A program made the translations under genes and the position numbers. The notes beneath the pieces are model-generated. The model did no database searches. It saw only the letters and a list, made by a program, of their open reading frames with translations, and had not been told where the DNA came from. A stretch of 32,498 nt of DNA from CAZFLD01 sp964519835 (lineage in GTDB: Bacteria; Spirochaetota; Spirochaetia; DSM-27196; CAZFLD01): contig CAZFLD010000050.1 in assembly GCA_964519835.1 (NCBI GenBank), positions 1 to 32,498 on the forward strand, written 5' to 3'. Numbering within the stretch: position 1 is the stretch's first letter; each line of letters begins with the position of its first letter. This document shows positions 6,843 to 14,700 of the stretch, piece by piece.

Positions 6843-7771
6843 GAGCGTACCGATACATCAACCCTGACCTCCCCCGTGCGGTCGACGGAGGATAGGCGAA
6901 TCACGTCGACTACGGCGTCGACCTGCTGTGTTACATCCTGTTGTGTTGCATACAGGGAGTTTATGTTCGACGCAATGCCACTCAAAACAAACGCTCCGTC
7001 CGCGTACGACAGTCTTTCAACAACCAGGTCCTGTGGGAGCGCCCGCGCGACCGCCACGAGCTGGTCACCAAGACAAGAGGAGGCTCCGTCCGTCGGCGGC
7101 GGCGACCCGGAATCTCCGATCGACGTGGCAGCCGGGATCTGCGGCTCACGGTGCTCCTCTGCATCCGGGAAATCCGGCCGGCGCAGCGCCAGGCCAAGCT
7201 CCGCAAGAACCACTGCCGACACCAGAAGCAGCGTCGTGGCAAATCGACGAGCCGGTCGACCGGCCGGACGGCGCGCGTGGTAGGCACAACGCCGCGCGCC
7301 TATGCCCTCCGGCACGGTTCGTAAAGCGGCACAGTTCCACCCACGGGCCACGGCAAGATGCTGGAGACGCGTAGCTTCCACGGCAACACCTGCCTCGTTC
7401 CACACCAAGCGGTCGGCAATGGGCACTCCGTTGTGAACAAGAACCAGGTTTGTCGCTTCCCCGAGCAATTTCCGGTAGATCGCAGTGCCTCTGCGGCAAT
7501 CCGCCGCCGCTTGGTGTACCGGCAGCTTTGGCAATCTACGAACGTGTTGTGCCGACGGCGCCGGCGACAATACACACAATCCGGCCCGCCGCATAGCGCG
7601 GCCTTCGCGACGGCGGAAGACCTCCACCAAAAGCTCCGCCTCGGAGAACTCGCGTGGAATAGAGTCCCGGGCCGCGGCCACACAAAACTGCCGCTCCTCG
7701 AACTCGCCCGGCGGTATATCCACAATACAAACCAAGCACTCGGTTCGCTTTAGTGTGCGCGACTTGACCAC
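6833..7771 (-). CDS. GspL-like (PilM/PilN-type) assembly platform protein
   Basis: The GTG at 7771, with GGAGG 8 nt upstream, is preferred over the farther GTG at 7789. It gives 312 residues and a 22-nt overlap with the previous gene. The N-terminal half (about 1-165) is cytoplasmic and reads like a very degenerate PilM/GspL actin-like domain. A basic stretch (RRPAGRPARR) precedes one transmembrane helix (about 177-196), followed by a Pro/Gly-rich linker. A PilN-like periplasmic domain ends the protein (LVAVARALPQDLVVERLSYADGAFVLSG, with a DVSVRSW end). GspL recruits the GspE ATPase to the membrane. Assignment is by topology and position more than by motif. Confidence 0.65.
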   Translation of the reverse strand: MVKSRTLKRTECLVCIVDIPPGEFEERQFCVAAARDSIPREFSEAELLVEVFRRREGRAMRRAGLCVLSPAPSAQHVRRLPKLPVHQAAADCRRGTAIYRKLLGEATNLVLVHNGVPIADRLVWNEAGVAVEATRLQHLAVARGWNCAALRTVPEGIGARRCAYHARRPAGRPARRFATTLLLVSAVVLAELGLALRRPDFPDAEEHREPQIPAATSIGDSGSPPPTDGASSCLGDQLVAVARALPQDLVVERLSYADGAFVLSGIASNINSLYATQQDVTQQVDAVVDVIRLSSVDRTGEVRVDVSVRSWP

Positions 7772-8091
7772 GCTATCAGCCTCCAGCACGTATCACCACA
7801 AAGCGGGTCTACGACTACCTCCAGCCAGAGCCCTATTCCGGAGGGCGCTGCGTAGTACAGTCGCTCTCCCACCCTACGGCCCGTCGGCAAAGGCAAGCGA
7901 GGGTCCACGAGGGCCGCTTCCAGGCGGGAATGAAGGTCTAGGACCGCCACACTGTTGCGCTCCACCGCTCGCATAGCTGCTCGCGCCGGCGACAGGAATG
8001 TCGTGAGGCCGGACATCGACGCGAACAGGGCAAAGATAAGCAGCAGTGGCGCAAGCAAAGTGGCGCCACGCTCCGTAGCGCTCAGGCTCAT
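7750..8091 (-). CDS. Small minor-pseudopilin-like protein (GspK-like)
   Basis: A 113-residue protein whose ATG (8089-8091) overlaps the preceding stop as ATGA. The N-terminus ERGATLLAPLLLIFALFASMSGL resembles the RGxALLxxLLL start of GspK-type minor pseudopilins: a Gly before a hydrophobic helix with no Glu at +5. A soluble domain of about 70 residues follows with two Cys (DPLCGDTCWRL) that could form a disulfide in the periplasm. True GspK proteins are about 300 residues, so this is a reduced relative at best. It could instead be an unrelated small pilin in the K position. Confidence 0.5.
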   Translation of the reverse strand: MSLSATERGATLLAPLLLIFALFASMSGLTTFLSPARAAMRAVERNSVAVLDLHSRLEAALVDPRLPLPTGRRVGERLYYAAPSGIGLWLEVVVDPLCGDTCWRLIAWSSRAH

Positions 8092-8477
8092 TGTTCACCT
8101 CGGTAGCCGATCGGTTCACTGATCACATACGTAGACGCGTCGGCACGGCCGGCCACGCCATAGGCAAAGGCGATGCTCACTCCGGGCACCACGACGCGGC
8201 CGACCCGCCTCGTCACGACTTTGGGTGCGGACACAAGCTCGAGGCCGCGCAACTCGGCCGGCCGCGCTACCCACGATAGATCCTGCCCGATCGACGTTGC
8301 CGACATCCGCATAACCGTTGACCGAATTGCCTGTTCCACACGCGTTACCGTTGCCAGTTCCGTCAGCATTCGTTCCTGCCGAAGTAGCGCAGGCGGTACG
8401 CGGGTGAGCACATCGATGCCCGCAGGAACAAAAAGCCCAACGGCCAGAACAAAAACACACGCATCGACGAGCTTCAT
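8088..8477 (-). CDS. Pseudopilin-like protein in the GspJ position, without a recognisable prepilin motif
   Basis: A 129-residue protein with an ATGA overlap upstream (8474-8477). It has an N-terminal hydrophobic helix (LVDACVFVLAVGLFVPAGIDVL) and then a domain of about 100 residues with LRGLELVSAPKVV and VGRVVVPGVSIAFAYG. GspJ-type pilins begin G-FTLLE. Here no Gly/Glu+5 motif can be seen, so processing by the prepilin peptidase is doubtful. Position between the GspI-like and GspK-like genes and size suggest the J role (inference). Confidence 0.5.
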   Translation of the reverse strand: MKLVDACVFVLAVGLFVPAGIDVLTRVPPALLRQERMLTELATVTRVEQAIRSTVMRMSATSIGQDLSWVARPAELRGLELVSAPKVVTRRVGRVVVPGVSIAFAYGVAGRADASTYVISEPIGYRGEQ

Positions 8478-8680
8478 GGATGCTCGATATCGGAAGACAT
8501 GAGTTGATTCTTCGCTTCAAGGTGTGTGTGTGCGGCGGTCCGGAGCCTCGTGACATACAGTTCACCGGCCGCGGCAAACCTGTAGATGCCGGCAACGGCG
8601 AAAAGAAACAGAACGACCGCGGGGAGCAACTCGATGAGGAAATACCCGCCGGTTTTTGCAGCTCGTCTAAATCGTGCCAC
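8474..8680 (-). CDS. Minor pseudopilin, GspI-like
   Basis: A 68-residue protein from GTG 8680, with GGAG 6 nt upstream and a 14-nt overlap with gspG. The prepilin signal is intact: a basic leader MARFRRAAKTGG is cut after Gly, leaving YFLIE at the new N-terminus with Glu at +5. The hydrophobic helix LLPAVVLFLFAVAGIYRF follows. The rest is only a short amphipathic tail, so the protein is smaller than usual GspI (about 110-130 residues). It probably forms part of the pseudopilus tip complex with the two following gene products. Confidence 0.7.
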   Translation of the reverse strand: MARFRRAAKTGGYFLIELLPAVVLFLFAVAGIYRFAAAGELYVTRLRTAAHTHLEAKNQLMSSDIEHP

Positions 8681-9116
8681 CTACCGCTCCGTAGATGCCA
8701 ATGTCCGCATCCGACCCGGCACCGCCGGGCATGCCGTCGGCGCCGAGCGAGACCAGCTCGTACGGAAGGCCGTGGGGTCCGGGCACACGGTAACGGTAGT
8801 CATGGCCCCAGGGATCGGGGCCCGGCGGGCCGTTTGTGTAAGGCCCTTGCCAGCTCTGAGCGTGCAACAGAATCCGCGGAGCGGTGAACAACGCGCCGAG
8901 GCCTTGGACCTCGGAAGGATAGGTGCCAACATCCAGGTAATAGGCCTCGAGCGCCATAGACAAGGCGCCGATATCCGCCTGGGCACGAGCGGCCTTTGAG
9001 CGCTCGAGGTAGCGGGTAGACACAAACGCCACGCCACCGGTAAGCACCAGAATAATCGCGATGACCAGAATCGTCTCCAGAAAGGTCCAACCCCGTTGGG
9101 CCGCGTTCCCGTTCAT
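8667..9116 (-). CDS. gspG: Major pseudopilin GspG
   Basis: A 149-residue major pseudopilin that polymerises into the T2SS pseudopilus. It has a short leader MNGNAAQRG, the cleavage motif G/WTFLE with Glu+5, and the helix TILVIAIILVLTGGVAF. The C-terminal calcium-loop region is typical: DPWGHDYRYRVPG and ELVSLGADGMPGG.GSDADI. The ATG at 9116 overlaps the gspF stop (ATGA). This is the clearest diagnostic gene for calling the operon T2SS-type rather than a type IV pilus. Confidence 0.93.
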   Translation of the reverse strand: MNGNAAQRGWTFLETILVIAIILVLTGGVAFVSTRYLERSKAARAQADIGALSMALEAYYLDVGTYPSEVQGLGALFTAPRILLHAQSWQGPYTNGPPGPDPWGHDYRYRVPGPHGLPYELVSLGADGMPGGAGSDADIGIYGAVGGTI

Positions 9117-10069
9117 AACATACCTCCATGCAGGGAATTGAGGAGCGGCAAAACCACTCCGGCCAGCAGGCCGAGAAGGCAAACGCCTACAAATGCGATC
9201 AACACCGGCTCGACAAGACGCGTGGCGGTGGTCAGCCGTTCTGAAAACTCCCGTGCCGTCACCGCCTCCGCGGCCGAAAACGCCTGCGCCGCGTCGCCGG
9301 TTCGGTCGGCGAGATTTGCCCAGAACCGGAGCTCGGAAGGAATCTCGTTTCTCGAAAAAGCGGCGGCGGTCGATGAACCACGGCACAGATCGGACACTGC
9401 AGACCGCAGGCCCCGTTCCAGGTGCAGGGACGCCGCTGCCGACGCGGCGAATCTCGTGGCGTCGACAAGCGAGGCTCCGGCAACCAGAGCCGTCGCCAGG
9501 ACTCGGACACAGCGGTGAGTGTCGAACAGCCGCAGAACAGGCACGGCATGGCAGACGTGCCGTAGGAGCCGCGCCGGACGGTTGTGCCGTGCGACGGCAG
9601 CACGGATGTAGGATAGCAACAAGACAACGCCGACGGTGATCACTAAAAAGACGTCGACGGTCCCGGCACCGCCGCCGGCTCCAAAACGCGGAAGTACCAA
9701 AAAACGGAGGGCCACCAGCCCGATTGTCATGACCACAAGCACAAGCAGTGGGTACACCATGGCTGCCGCGAGGCGGGTCTTGTGAACACCGAGCGTTTCG
9801 GCTTGATCCGCCAGCGCTCTGCAGGCGGGCAATAACCGCCCGTATCGTTCGCCCACACGAATAAGAGCAGCCGATGCGCGCGTACAGTCGGCGAACGCGA
9901 GCATAAAAACCTCGGCCAGGTCTTCGCCGTCCGCGGCCCGGCGCATTCCGGTTCCGAGCGGTTTGTGTAAGCCGGCCACGTATCGGAGCGCCACGGACGG
10001 GCTCAAGCCGCGCTCGAGAAGCATGGCGAATACGCGTAACACCTTGGAGAACGAGAGGGTTTGTATCAT
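9113..10069 (-). CDS. gspF: Inner-membrane platform protein GspF
   Basis: A 318-residue polytopic protein that links the ATPase to the pseudopilus. The ATG at 10069 overlaps the gspE stop (ATGA); an in-frame GTG at 10096 is less likely. Two T2SSF domains are seen: residues about 7-130, starting FSKVLRVFAMLLERGLSPSVALRYV, and about 190-310. Membrane segments are MVYPLLVLVVMTIGLVALRFLV, VFLVITVGVVLLLSYI and VLIAFVGVCLLGLLAGVVLPLL. It is shorter than typical GspF (about 400) because the N-terminal extension before the first T2SSF domain is missing. Confidence 0.88.
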   Translation of the reverse strand: MIQTLSFSKVLRVFAMLLERGLSPSVALRYVAGLHKPLGTGMRRAADGEDLAEVFMLAFADCTRASAALIRVGERYGRLLPACRALADQAETLGVHKTRLAAAMVYPLLVLVVMTIGLVALRFLVLPRFGAGGGAGTVDVFLVITVGVVLLLSYIRAAVARHNRPARLLRHVCHAVPVLRLFDTHRCVRVLATALVAGASLVDATRFAASAAASLHLERGLRSAVSDLCRGSSTAAAFSRNEIPSELRFWANLADRTGDAAQAFSAAEAVTAREFSERLTTATRLVEPVLIAFVGVCLLGLLAGVVLPLLNSLHGGML

Positions 10070-11298
10070 AGGTAGCGCTCCAGGTCCGCCGGCCACACCA
10101 CGCCCTCGGAAACAAGACGGAGACCCGACTCCTCGAGAGAGAGACCGACCGGATGGCCTGCCCCGTCGATTATCTCCGCGGCAACGGTGCGTCCGGGCGT
10201 GCCGCGCAGCGGAATAAGCCGCTGCGCGAGCGATCCGAGGAGCACCTCCTCCAACTCGCTCCGTTCGCCGAGAAGTTCTCGCAATCGGAGGACCGCCCGC
10301 GCGGCGTTGGCGGCGTGGACCGTGGCAAACACCAAGTGGCCGGTCAAAGCGGCGCGAACCGCGATACGTGCCGTCTTTTTATCGCGAACCTCGCCCACAA
10401 AAAGCACATCCGGGTCCTGTCGAAGCACCCGTGAGAGCGCCTGAGAGAAGGTCAGGCCAAGGTTCTGATCCACGGTAACCTGTTGTGCACCCGGTAGACG
10501 GTATTCCACAGGGTCCTCGATGGTTACCACCCGTTCGCCCCGCGCGACGAGGTCGCTGATGAGCGCGTGGGCGGTGGTCGTCTTGCCGGTTCCCGTAGGA
10601 CCCGAAATAAGAAACAGGCCGTGACACTTCGCGACGAGAGCACAAAGAAATTCCTGCTGGACCTGATCGAAGCCAAGCTCCGCAAGCGATCGCCGGCGAA
10701 CCCGTGCATCCAAAATTCGCAAGGATATGGATTCTCCATGTGCGCCGGGCACAAAGGAGACCCGCACGTCGAAGTCGTCGCCTACCGAGAAACGTCCTTC
10801 CTGTGGGCGTCTTCGCTCGACCATGTTGAGGTCCGACATGATTTTCAAACGCCCGGCAAGCGCAGGGAGCACGGAACAATCGAGGTGGCCGGCGGCTAGG
10901 AGTCGGCCGTCGATACGATAGCGCAACGTGACCGTGTGTGGTCCCGGCTCGAGGTGCACATCAGAGGCGCCTCTCGCGCGGGCATCGCGAAGGGTGGAAT
11001 CCACGAGGTCGGCTATCGGCGCGCCGGGGGCCAGAATCATTGTATCCGGCACGCCGATTCCCAAGGCCCCCCGCAGGTCTTGGGCCGTGGCGCGCAGCCC
11101 GGCCAAGAGCGTATCCATCTTGGTATTTGTGACGGTGACGGCTTCCATGTGACCCCGGTGATAAGATTCCAGGACCAAGACCACCTCCGGCGGTGTGTCG
11201 GGACAAACCGCCGTCCGACCCACGGCGCCGTCGGCCAAGGCGCAGACTCGGTTCGCGCGGGAGAACTCTATGGAATAGACGTTTTTCGCCGGCGTCAT
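10066..11298 (-). CDS. gspE: Type II secretion ATPase GspE (lacks the zinc-binding Cys motif)
   Basis: A 410-residue cytoplasmic hexameric ATPase that powers pseudopilus assembly. The ATG overlaps the gspD stop (ATGA). Residues 1-90 are a degenerate N-terminal domain. ASDVHLEP (111-118) begins the core. Walker A is GPTGTGKTT (233-241), the Asp box is TIEDPVEY (259-266), and Walker B is DPDVLFVGEVRD (295-306) with catalytic Glu303. The His box is ATVHAANA instead of the usual LHTNDA. The tetracysteine zinc module normally found after LAQRL is gone: the sequence runs LAQRLIPLRGTPGRTVAAEI directly into the C-terminal segment. Some PilT/PilB-like ATPases also lack it. Confidence 0.92.
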   Translation of the reverse strand: MTPAKNVYSIEFSRANRVCALADGAVGRTAVCPDTPPEVVLVLESYHRGHMEAVTVTNTKMDTLLAGLRATAQDLRGALGIGVPDTMILAPGAPIADLVDSTLRDARARGASDVHLEPGPHTVTLRYRIDGRLLAAGHLDCSVLPALAGRLKIMSDLNMVERRRPQEGRFSVGDDFDVRVSFVPGAHGESISLRILDARVRRRSLAELGFDQVQQEFLCALVAKCHGLFLISGPTGTGKTTTAHALISDLVARGERVVTIEDPVEYRLPGAQQVTVDQNLGLTFSQALSRVLRQDPDVLFVGEVRDKKTARIAVRAALTGHLVFATVHAANAARAVLRLRELLGERSELEEVLLGSLAQRLIPLRGTPGRTVAAEIIDGAGHPVGLSLEESGLRLVSEGVVWPADLERYL

Positions 11299-13424
11299 CG
11301 CTGCGCTCCCTCAGCGGACGCCAACACCGCCGCCATTCGCGCTTCTACCGATACCGGTCTGTCCCGCGAAGGAACGATGTACACGGAAAACTCGGTCGTC
11401 TCGAGGCTCTCGCCGGTCCGACCAACCAGATCACCAAGCACGGGCACGTGGTCGAGGATAGGAACCCCTGTGTCCCGCCGGGTATAGTCCTGCTGCACAA
11501 GTCCGCCGACGGCAACGGGCCGGCCGATCGGGCAGGTGACACGGGTCGAAAGGACCTTCTCGGAGGTGGCGGGAGGATCCGCCGATCCGGAGGGGTCCTC
11601 ACCGCGCTTTGAAATCGTCACCTCCACGTCCATTGTTACCACGCCGGCGTTGTCGAGTCGTCCGGTGATAGAGAGCACAAGCCCGGAGGTCAGCTCGCGC
11701 ACCGCCGCGAGCCCCTCTCCGGAATCATCGGCGACGCGATATCGGAACGTTCCCGTGTTCCTCAGTTGAACCGGCACGCCGGAGACCGCCGTGAGGGACG
11801 CGTCCGCAATCACTCGGGCCCTGTTTGCCGAGATCCGGCTGTTTAGATCAACCGAAAACTCGTACCCAAAATAAGCAACGATGTCGAAATCGAGATTGAT
11901 AAGCTCGCCCAACTCCGCGAGAAACACCGTCTGGTCACCCACATCGCGGGGCGAAAGCCCCCCGGACAAACTATGATCCAGACCGGCGCTCTCTTGGATC
12001 TGCAGAACAAGCACCTGGTACCGGAGCTGGCGCGCAGGCGTGTCCAGCGCCGCCGCCGAATCCAAAAGCGCTTCAAAAGCGGCGCGGGGTCCGGAAAAAA
12101 GCACCCGCTGCGGATCCGACGGGGAAGCGGTACAGAGGTGCCGGTAGCGAGGAACGGCAAACATAAGCTCTTCGAAAGAGATATGGTTGAGCGTCAGAGA
12201 TGACTCGACAGCGTCTTCTTCGTAGGCATCGATAATCTGAGCGATCTGTGCCGACTCAAACGCGGTGGCACGCGCGAGAATCGTTCGAGCATCGTCGGTG
12301 ACGGGTAAGAGGAGCTCCGCCAAGTTGCGAGGCAGAAGAAGAGCGGCCTGTGAAGGCGTCATGTGGCCGGTGGGAAAGGAAACCAGAGTACGGGCTGCCG
12401 ACGGACGGTCCGCATGCCGCAACTGCTCTATGACCTCCCGTCCTCTACCCCCCTCCGCTGCGACGATAACAAGGTTCGCTGCGGAATCAACGGAAACACC
12501 CTGGCCCGTACGGAAGCCGGACGGAAGCGCCGCCATAAGCTCGGCGGCGCCACGATGCAGCGGCTTGTAACGCATCACCGACAACTGCCCTCCCACCGGC
12601 GGCACGGCTCCTCTATCGTAGAGGATGTAGATCTCGTCGTGCCGCACGAACCGGCCACCACACTGAAGCAGGATTGTCCGCAAAAGGCTCTCAAAGTCGC
12701 GGCCCGTGTACGAAAGGCCCTCGACCACGACGTCGCGTGACAGAAGATAGGCGTACTCGTTTCCCGACGCGCTGAACAGCTCCGCGATCACGTCGCGGGC
12801 GCGGGCGGTTTCTACCTCGACGGAGAAAAGCCCATCCTGTTCAGTGACGCGCGGCGCGCTAATAGCAGGCTGGCGACCGGTTCCGCCGACCGCGCGAATC
12901 TCGTAGTGGTGGTCATCGACGATGAGTTGGAATCCCGGCAAGCGCGTGAGGATGGTCCGAAGGAGTTCTCCCGCGGCAACCTCCACCGCATTTAATGACA
13001 TCCGCACCTCCCCCACCGTGTCCCACACCAAGCTGCGGTCAAGACGGGTTGCCAGGAAGCGCAGGATCTGCCGGACCGGAAGGTCGTCGACACAAACACT
13101 CACCAGTCCGGTCTCCTCGTGCCGGTCGAAGGCAATCCTCGACACAAAGTAGGCTTCCCCTTCGCGGCGGAGTTGGAGGCCGTAAGTTGCGGCGAGGTCC
13201 TCCAGGGCGTGGCGTGCTTCGCGGCTTCTAACCGAAAACGATACGCGCCCGTCGACGGTCTCATCTAGATAGATCGAGACACCGGAAATGTCGGAGAGCA
13301 CGGCAAACACCTCACGAAGCGGCCTATCCACAAAGTCCAGCGCGTGGATGACCTCGTTGCCGGAGGTTGGAGCCGGCGCGAGTGCGCCGAGAAGCAGCAG
13401 AAGGATCGGGCGCAGAGATCTCAC
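11295..13424 (-). CDS. gspD: Secretin GspD with repeated STN-like N domains
   Basis: A 709-residue outer-membrane secretin with an N-terminal signal peptide (MRSLRPILLLLLGALAPAPTSG). Three successive STN/N0-like modules can be read at about 25-97, 106-178 and 198-270, each with a short beta-strand, an LR.IL/V.. helix and a closing strand. An N1/secretin_N-like segment (about 283-340) follows. The beta-barrel region is about 465-690, with VPILDHVPVLGDLVG (654-668), the conserved VPxLxDIPxLGxLF element. The C-terminus ends soon after IVPSRDRP with no clear pilotin-binding S domain. The ATG overlaps the peptidase stop (ATGA). It would form the export channel. Confidence 0.9.
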   Translation of the reverse strand: MRSLRPILLLLLGALAPAPTSGNEVIHALDFVDRPLREVFAVLSDISGVSIYLDETVDGRVSFSVRSREARHALEDLAATYGLQLRREGEAYFVSRIAFDRHEETGLVSVCVDDLPVRQILRFLATRLDRSLVWDTVGEVRMSLNAVEVAAGELLRTILTRLPGFQLIVDDHHYEIRAVGGTGRQPAISAPRVTEQDGLFSVEVETARARDVIAELFSASGNEYAYLLSRDVVVEGLSYTGRDFESLLRTILLQCGGRFVRHDEIYILYDRGAVPPVGGQLSVMRYKPLHRGAAELMAALPSGFRTGQGVSVDSAANLVIVAAEGGRGREVIEQLRHADRPSAARTLVSFPTGHMTPSQAALLLPRNLAELLLPVTDDARTILARATAFESAQIAQIIDAYEEDAVESSLTLNHISFEELMFAVPRYRHLCTASPSDPQRVLFSGPRAAFEALLDSAAALDTPARQLRYQVLVLQIQESAGLDHSLSGGLSPRDVGDQTVFLAELGELINLDFDIVAYFGYEFSVDLNSRISANRARVIADASLTAVSGVPVQLRNTGTFRYRVADDSGEGLAAVRELTSGLVLSITGRLDNAGVVTMDVEVTISKRGEDPSGSADPPATSEKVLSTRVTCPIGRPVAVGGLVQQDYTRRDTGVPILDHVPVLGDLVGRTGESLETTEFSVYIVPSRDRPVSVEARMAAVLASAEGAQR

Positions 13425-13897
13425 GGCAACCCTCCCACCAAACCGGGCGCAAGACTACGGTGAAGCAGCTCCCACTCGACCGCAAGCACGGCACCATAGG
13501 AGAGGTTGACTCCAAAGGGAATAAGCCTGCGACGGAGAAACGGCGCCGTCAGAACGACGCTTGCGACCGCCAGCAAAAGAGCAACATACAAGAGGCCCGG
13601 GCCGAGGCACAGGCCGAGGAACGCTAAGTACTTAACGTCCCCCAAACCAAGCGTGCCTCGCACCAGGACCCGAACCAACACAAACAGAACCAAGGTCGAG
13701 AGGCCCGTTGCGACGGCCACGAGGAGGGGCCCGACATCGCTTGCGGCACCGGACGCCACGAGCTTGGCGGTGACCATCAGGGTTGCTCCACCCACGAGGT
13801 ACCGGTCGGGAATACGGAAGCTGCGGCGGTCGGCGTCTGCTACCAGCGCCGCGACCACAAACAGGACCATCCGCTCGAAGAAAAACGTAATGCTCAT
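13421..13897 (-). CDS. gspO: Single-domain prepilin peptidase (type IV leader peptidase, A24)
   Basis: A 158-residue multi-span membrane aspartic protease that removes the leader from GspG and GspI. The two catalytic aspartates are in ADADRRSFRIPDRYL (Asp23, seven residues before the IP proline) and LGLGDVKY (Asp87 in the GxGD motif). The N-terminal Cys-rich methyltransferase domain of PilD/GspO is missing, so it matches only the protease half, like TadV/CpaA or archaeal enzymes. N-methylation of pilins may not occur or may be done elsewhere (inference). ATGA overlaps join it to both neighbours. Confidence 0.87.
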   Translation of the reverse strand: MSITFFFERMVLFVVAALVADADRRSFRIPDRYLVGGATLMVTAKLVASGAASDVGPLLVAVATGLSTLVLFVLVRVLVRGTLGLGDVKYLAFLGLCLGPGLLYVALLLAVASVVLTAPFLRRRLIPFGVNLSYGAVLAVEWELLHRSLAPGLVGGLP

Positions 13898-14622
13898 GAC
13901 GGAACCGAGATCAGGCCGCGCTCAATGGCCGCACGGGTAAGGTCGGCAACGGAGCGCGCGCCGAGTTTGCGCATGAGCTCGCTCCGGTGACTGAGAACGG
14001 TTTTGGTGCTTACTCCCAAGAGCGACGCGATTTCTTTGGTGGACGAGCCTTCGGCGACCTGCTGCCACACGGTTCGCTCGCGGTTGGTAAGGATTCGGCG
14101 GCGCGGCGCACTGCGGACCACGGCATCGCGCACCGCCATGCGCCACGGCTCCAAGTTCGCCGCTGCCGAGGCCACGGGAGATGCGGCTCCGGAAGGGCGC
14201 GGCTCGGAACCTCCAAGAATGACTTGCTCCGCAAAGCGCGGGTCCACGAAGATGCCCCCACGGGCGATGGTCCGCAGCGCATCAAATAGATCTTCCTTGG
14301 TGGCACCAAATGCGAGGTAGCCCTGCGCACCGGCGTCTAGGAACTCGCGTGCCCGGGCGGGGTCCTCGCTGTCGCCGAGGCCAAGCACCGCGGGGCCGAA
14401 GTCCAGCGACGAGACCTGCATGACAACGTCGACCCCGCTCATGCGGCGCAGTTGTGGGTTTACCACCATCAGCCGGGGGCGAAGGGCTTCCGCCAGCTCG
14501 ATTGCCTGGTACCCGTCCTCTGCGCCGGCCGAAACCACAAAGCTGTTTGATGTTCCAATCAGGGCGGTTACGCCTTCCCTGACCATCCGTCGCGATTCCG
14601 CGACAACCACTGTTACTTGCAT
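13894..14622 (-). CDS. NarL/LuxR-type regulator with atypical receiver domain, first gene of the secretion operon
   Basis: A 242-residue DNA-binding regulator. The C-terminal HTH_LuxR domain (about 178-240) is intact: LTNRERTVWQQVAEGSSTKEIASLLGVSTKTV. The N-terminal receiver fold (about 1-125) keeps VREGV..LI and GYQAIELAEALRPRLMVVN. The phospho-acceptor Asp is replaced by Asn55 (VVNPQLRRMSG), the acidic pair is reduced to Glu9 (AES), and the conserved Lys is missing from GAQGYLAFGA. It is thus unlikely to be switched by phosphorylation. No histidine kinase gene is adjacent. The ribosome site GGGAG lies in a hairpin. Its stop overlaps gspO (ATGA), so it probably controls its own operon (inference). 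Confidence 0.88.
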   Translation of the reverse strand: MQVTVVVAESRRMVREGVTALIGTSNSFVVSAGAEDGYQAIELAEALRPRLMVVNPQLRRMSGVDVVMQVSSLDFGPAVLGLGDSEDPARAREFLDAGAQGYLAFGATKEDLFDALRTIARGGIFVDPRFAEQVILGGSEPRPSGAASPVASAAANLEPWRMAVRDAVVRSAPRRRILTNRERTVWQQVAEGSSTKEIASLLGVSTKTVLSHRSELMRKLGARSVADLTRAAIERGLISVPS

Positions 14623-14627
14623 CGATC

Positions 14628-14661
14628 TCTCCCGGTCCTTTTGCTACAAATAACCGGGAGA
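14628..14661 (-). promoter_or_regulatory. Hairpin sequestering the ribosome site of the secretion-operon regulator
   Basis: In the minus-strand RNA, TCTCCCGGT (14661-14653) and ACCGGGAGA (14636-14628) form a perfect 9-bp stem with a 16-nt loop. The second arm contains the Shine-Dalgarno GGGAG, and the ATG follows 5 nt after the stem. No U-tract follows, so it is not a standard terminator for uxaE. It would mask the ribosome site unless opened. Confidence 0.6.
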
Positions 14662-14700
14662 ATCGCGCGTTTACTTCAATTACTCACTTCATCAATCGCT

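Noticed and set aside
8667..10115. A single 482-codon minus-strand frame ending in GspG sequence
   Set aside because: Its first two thirds is Arg/Pro-rich antiframe of gspF. Only the part from ATG 9116 has pseudopilin sequence, and that ATG overlaps the gspF stop as in the rest of the operon.
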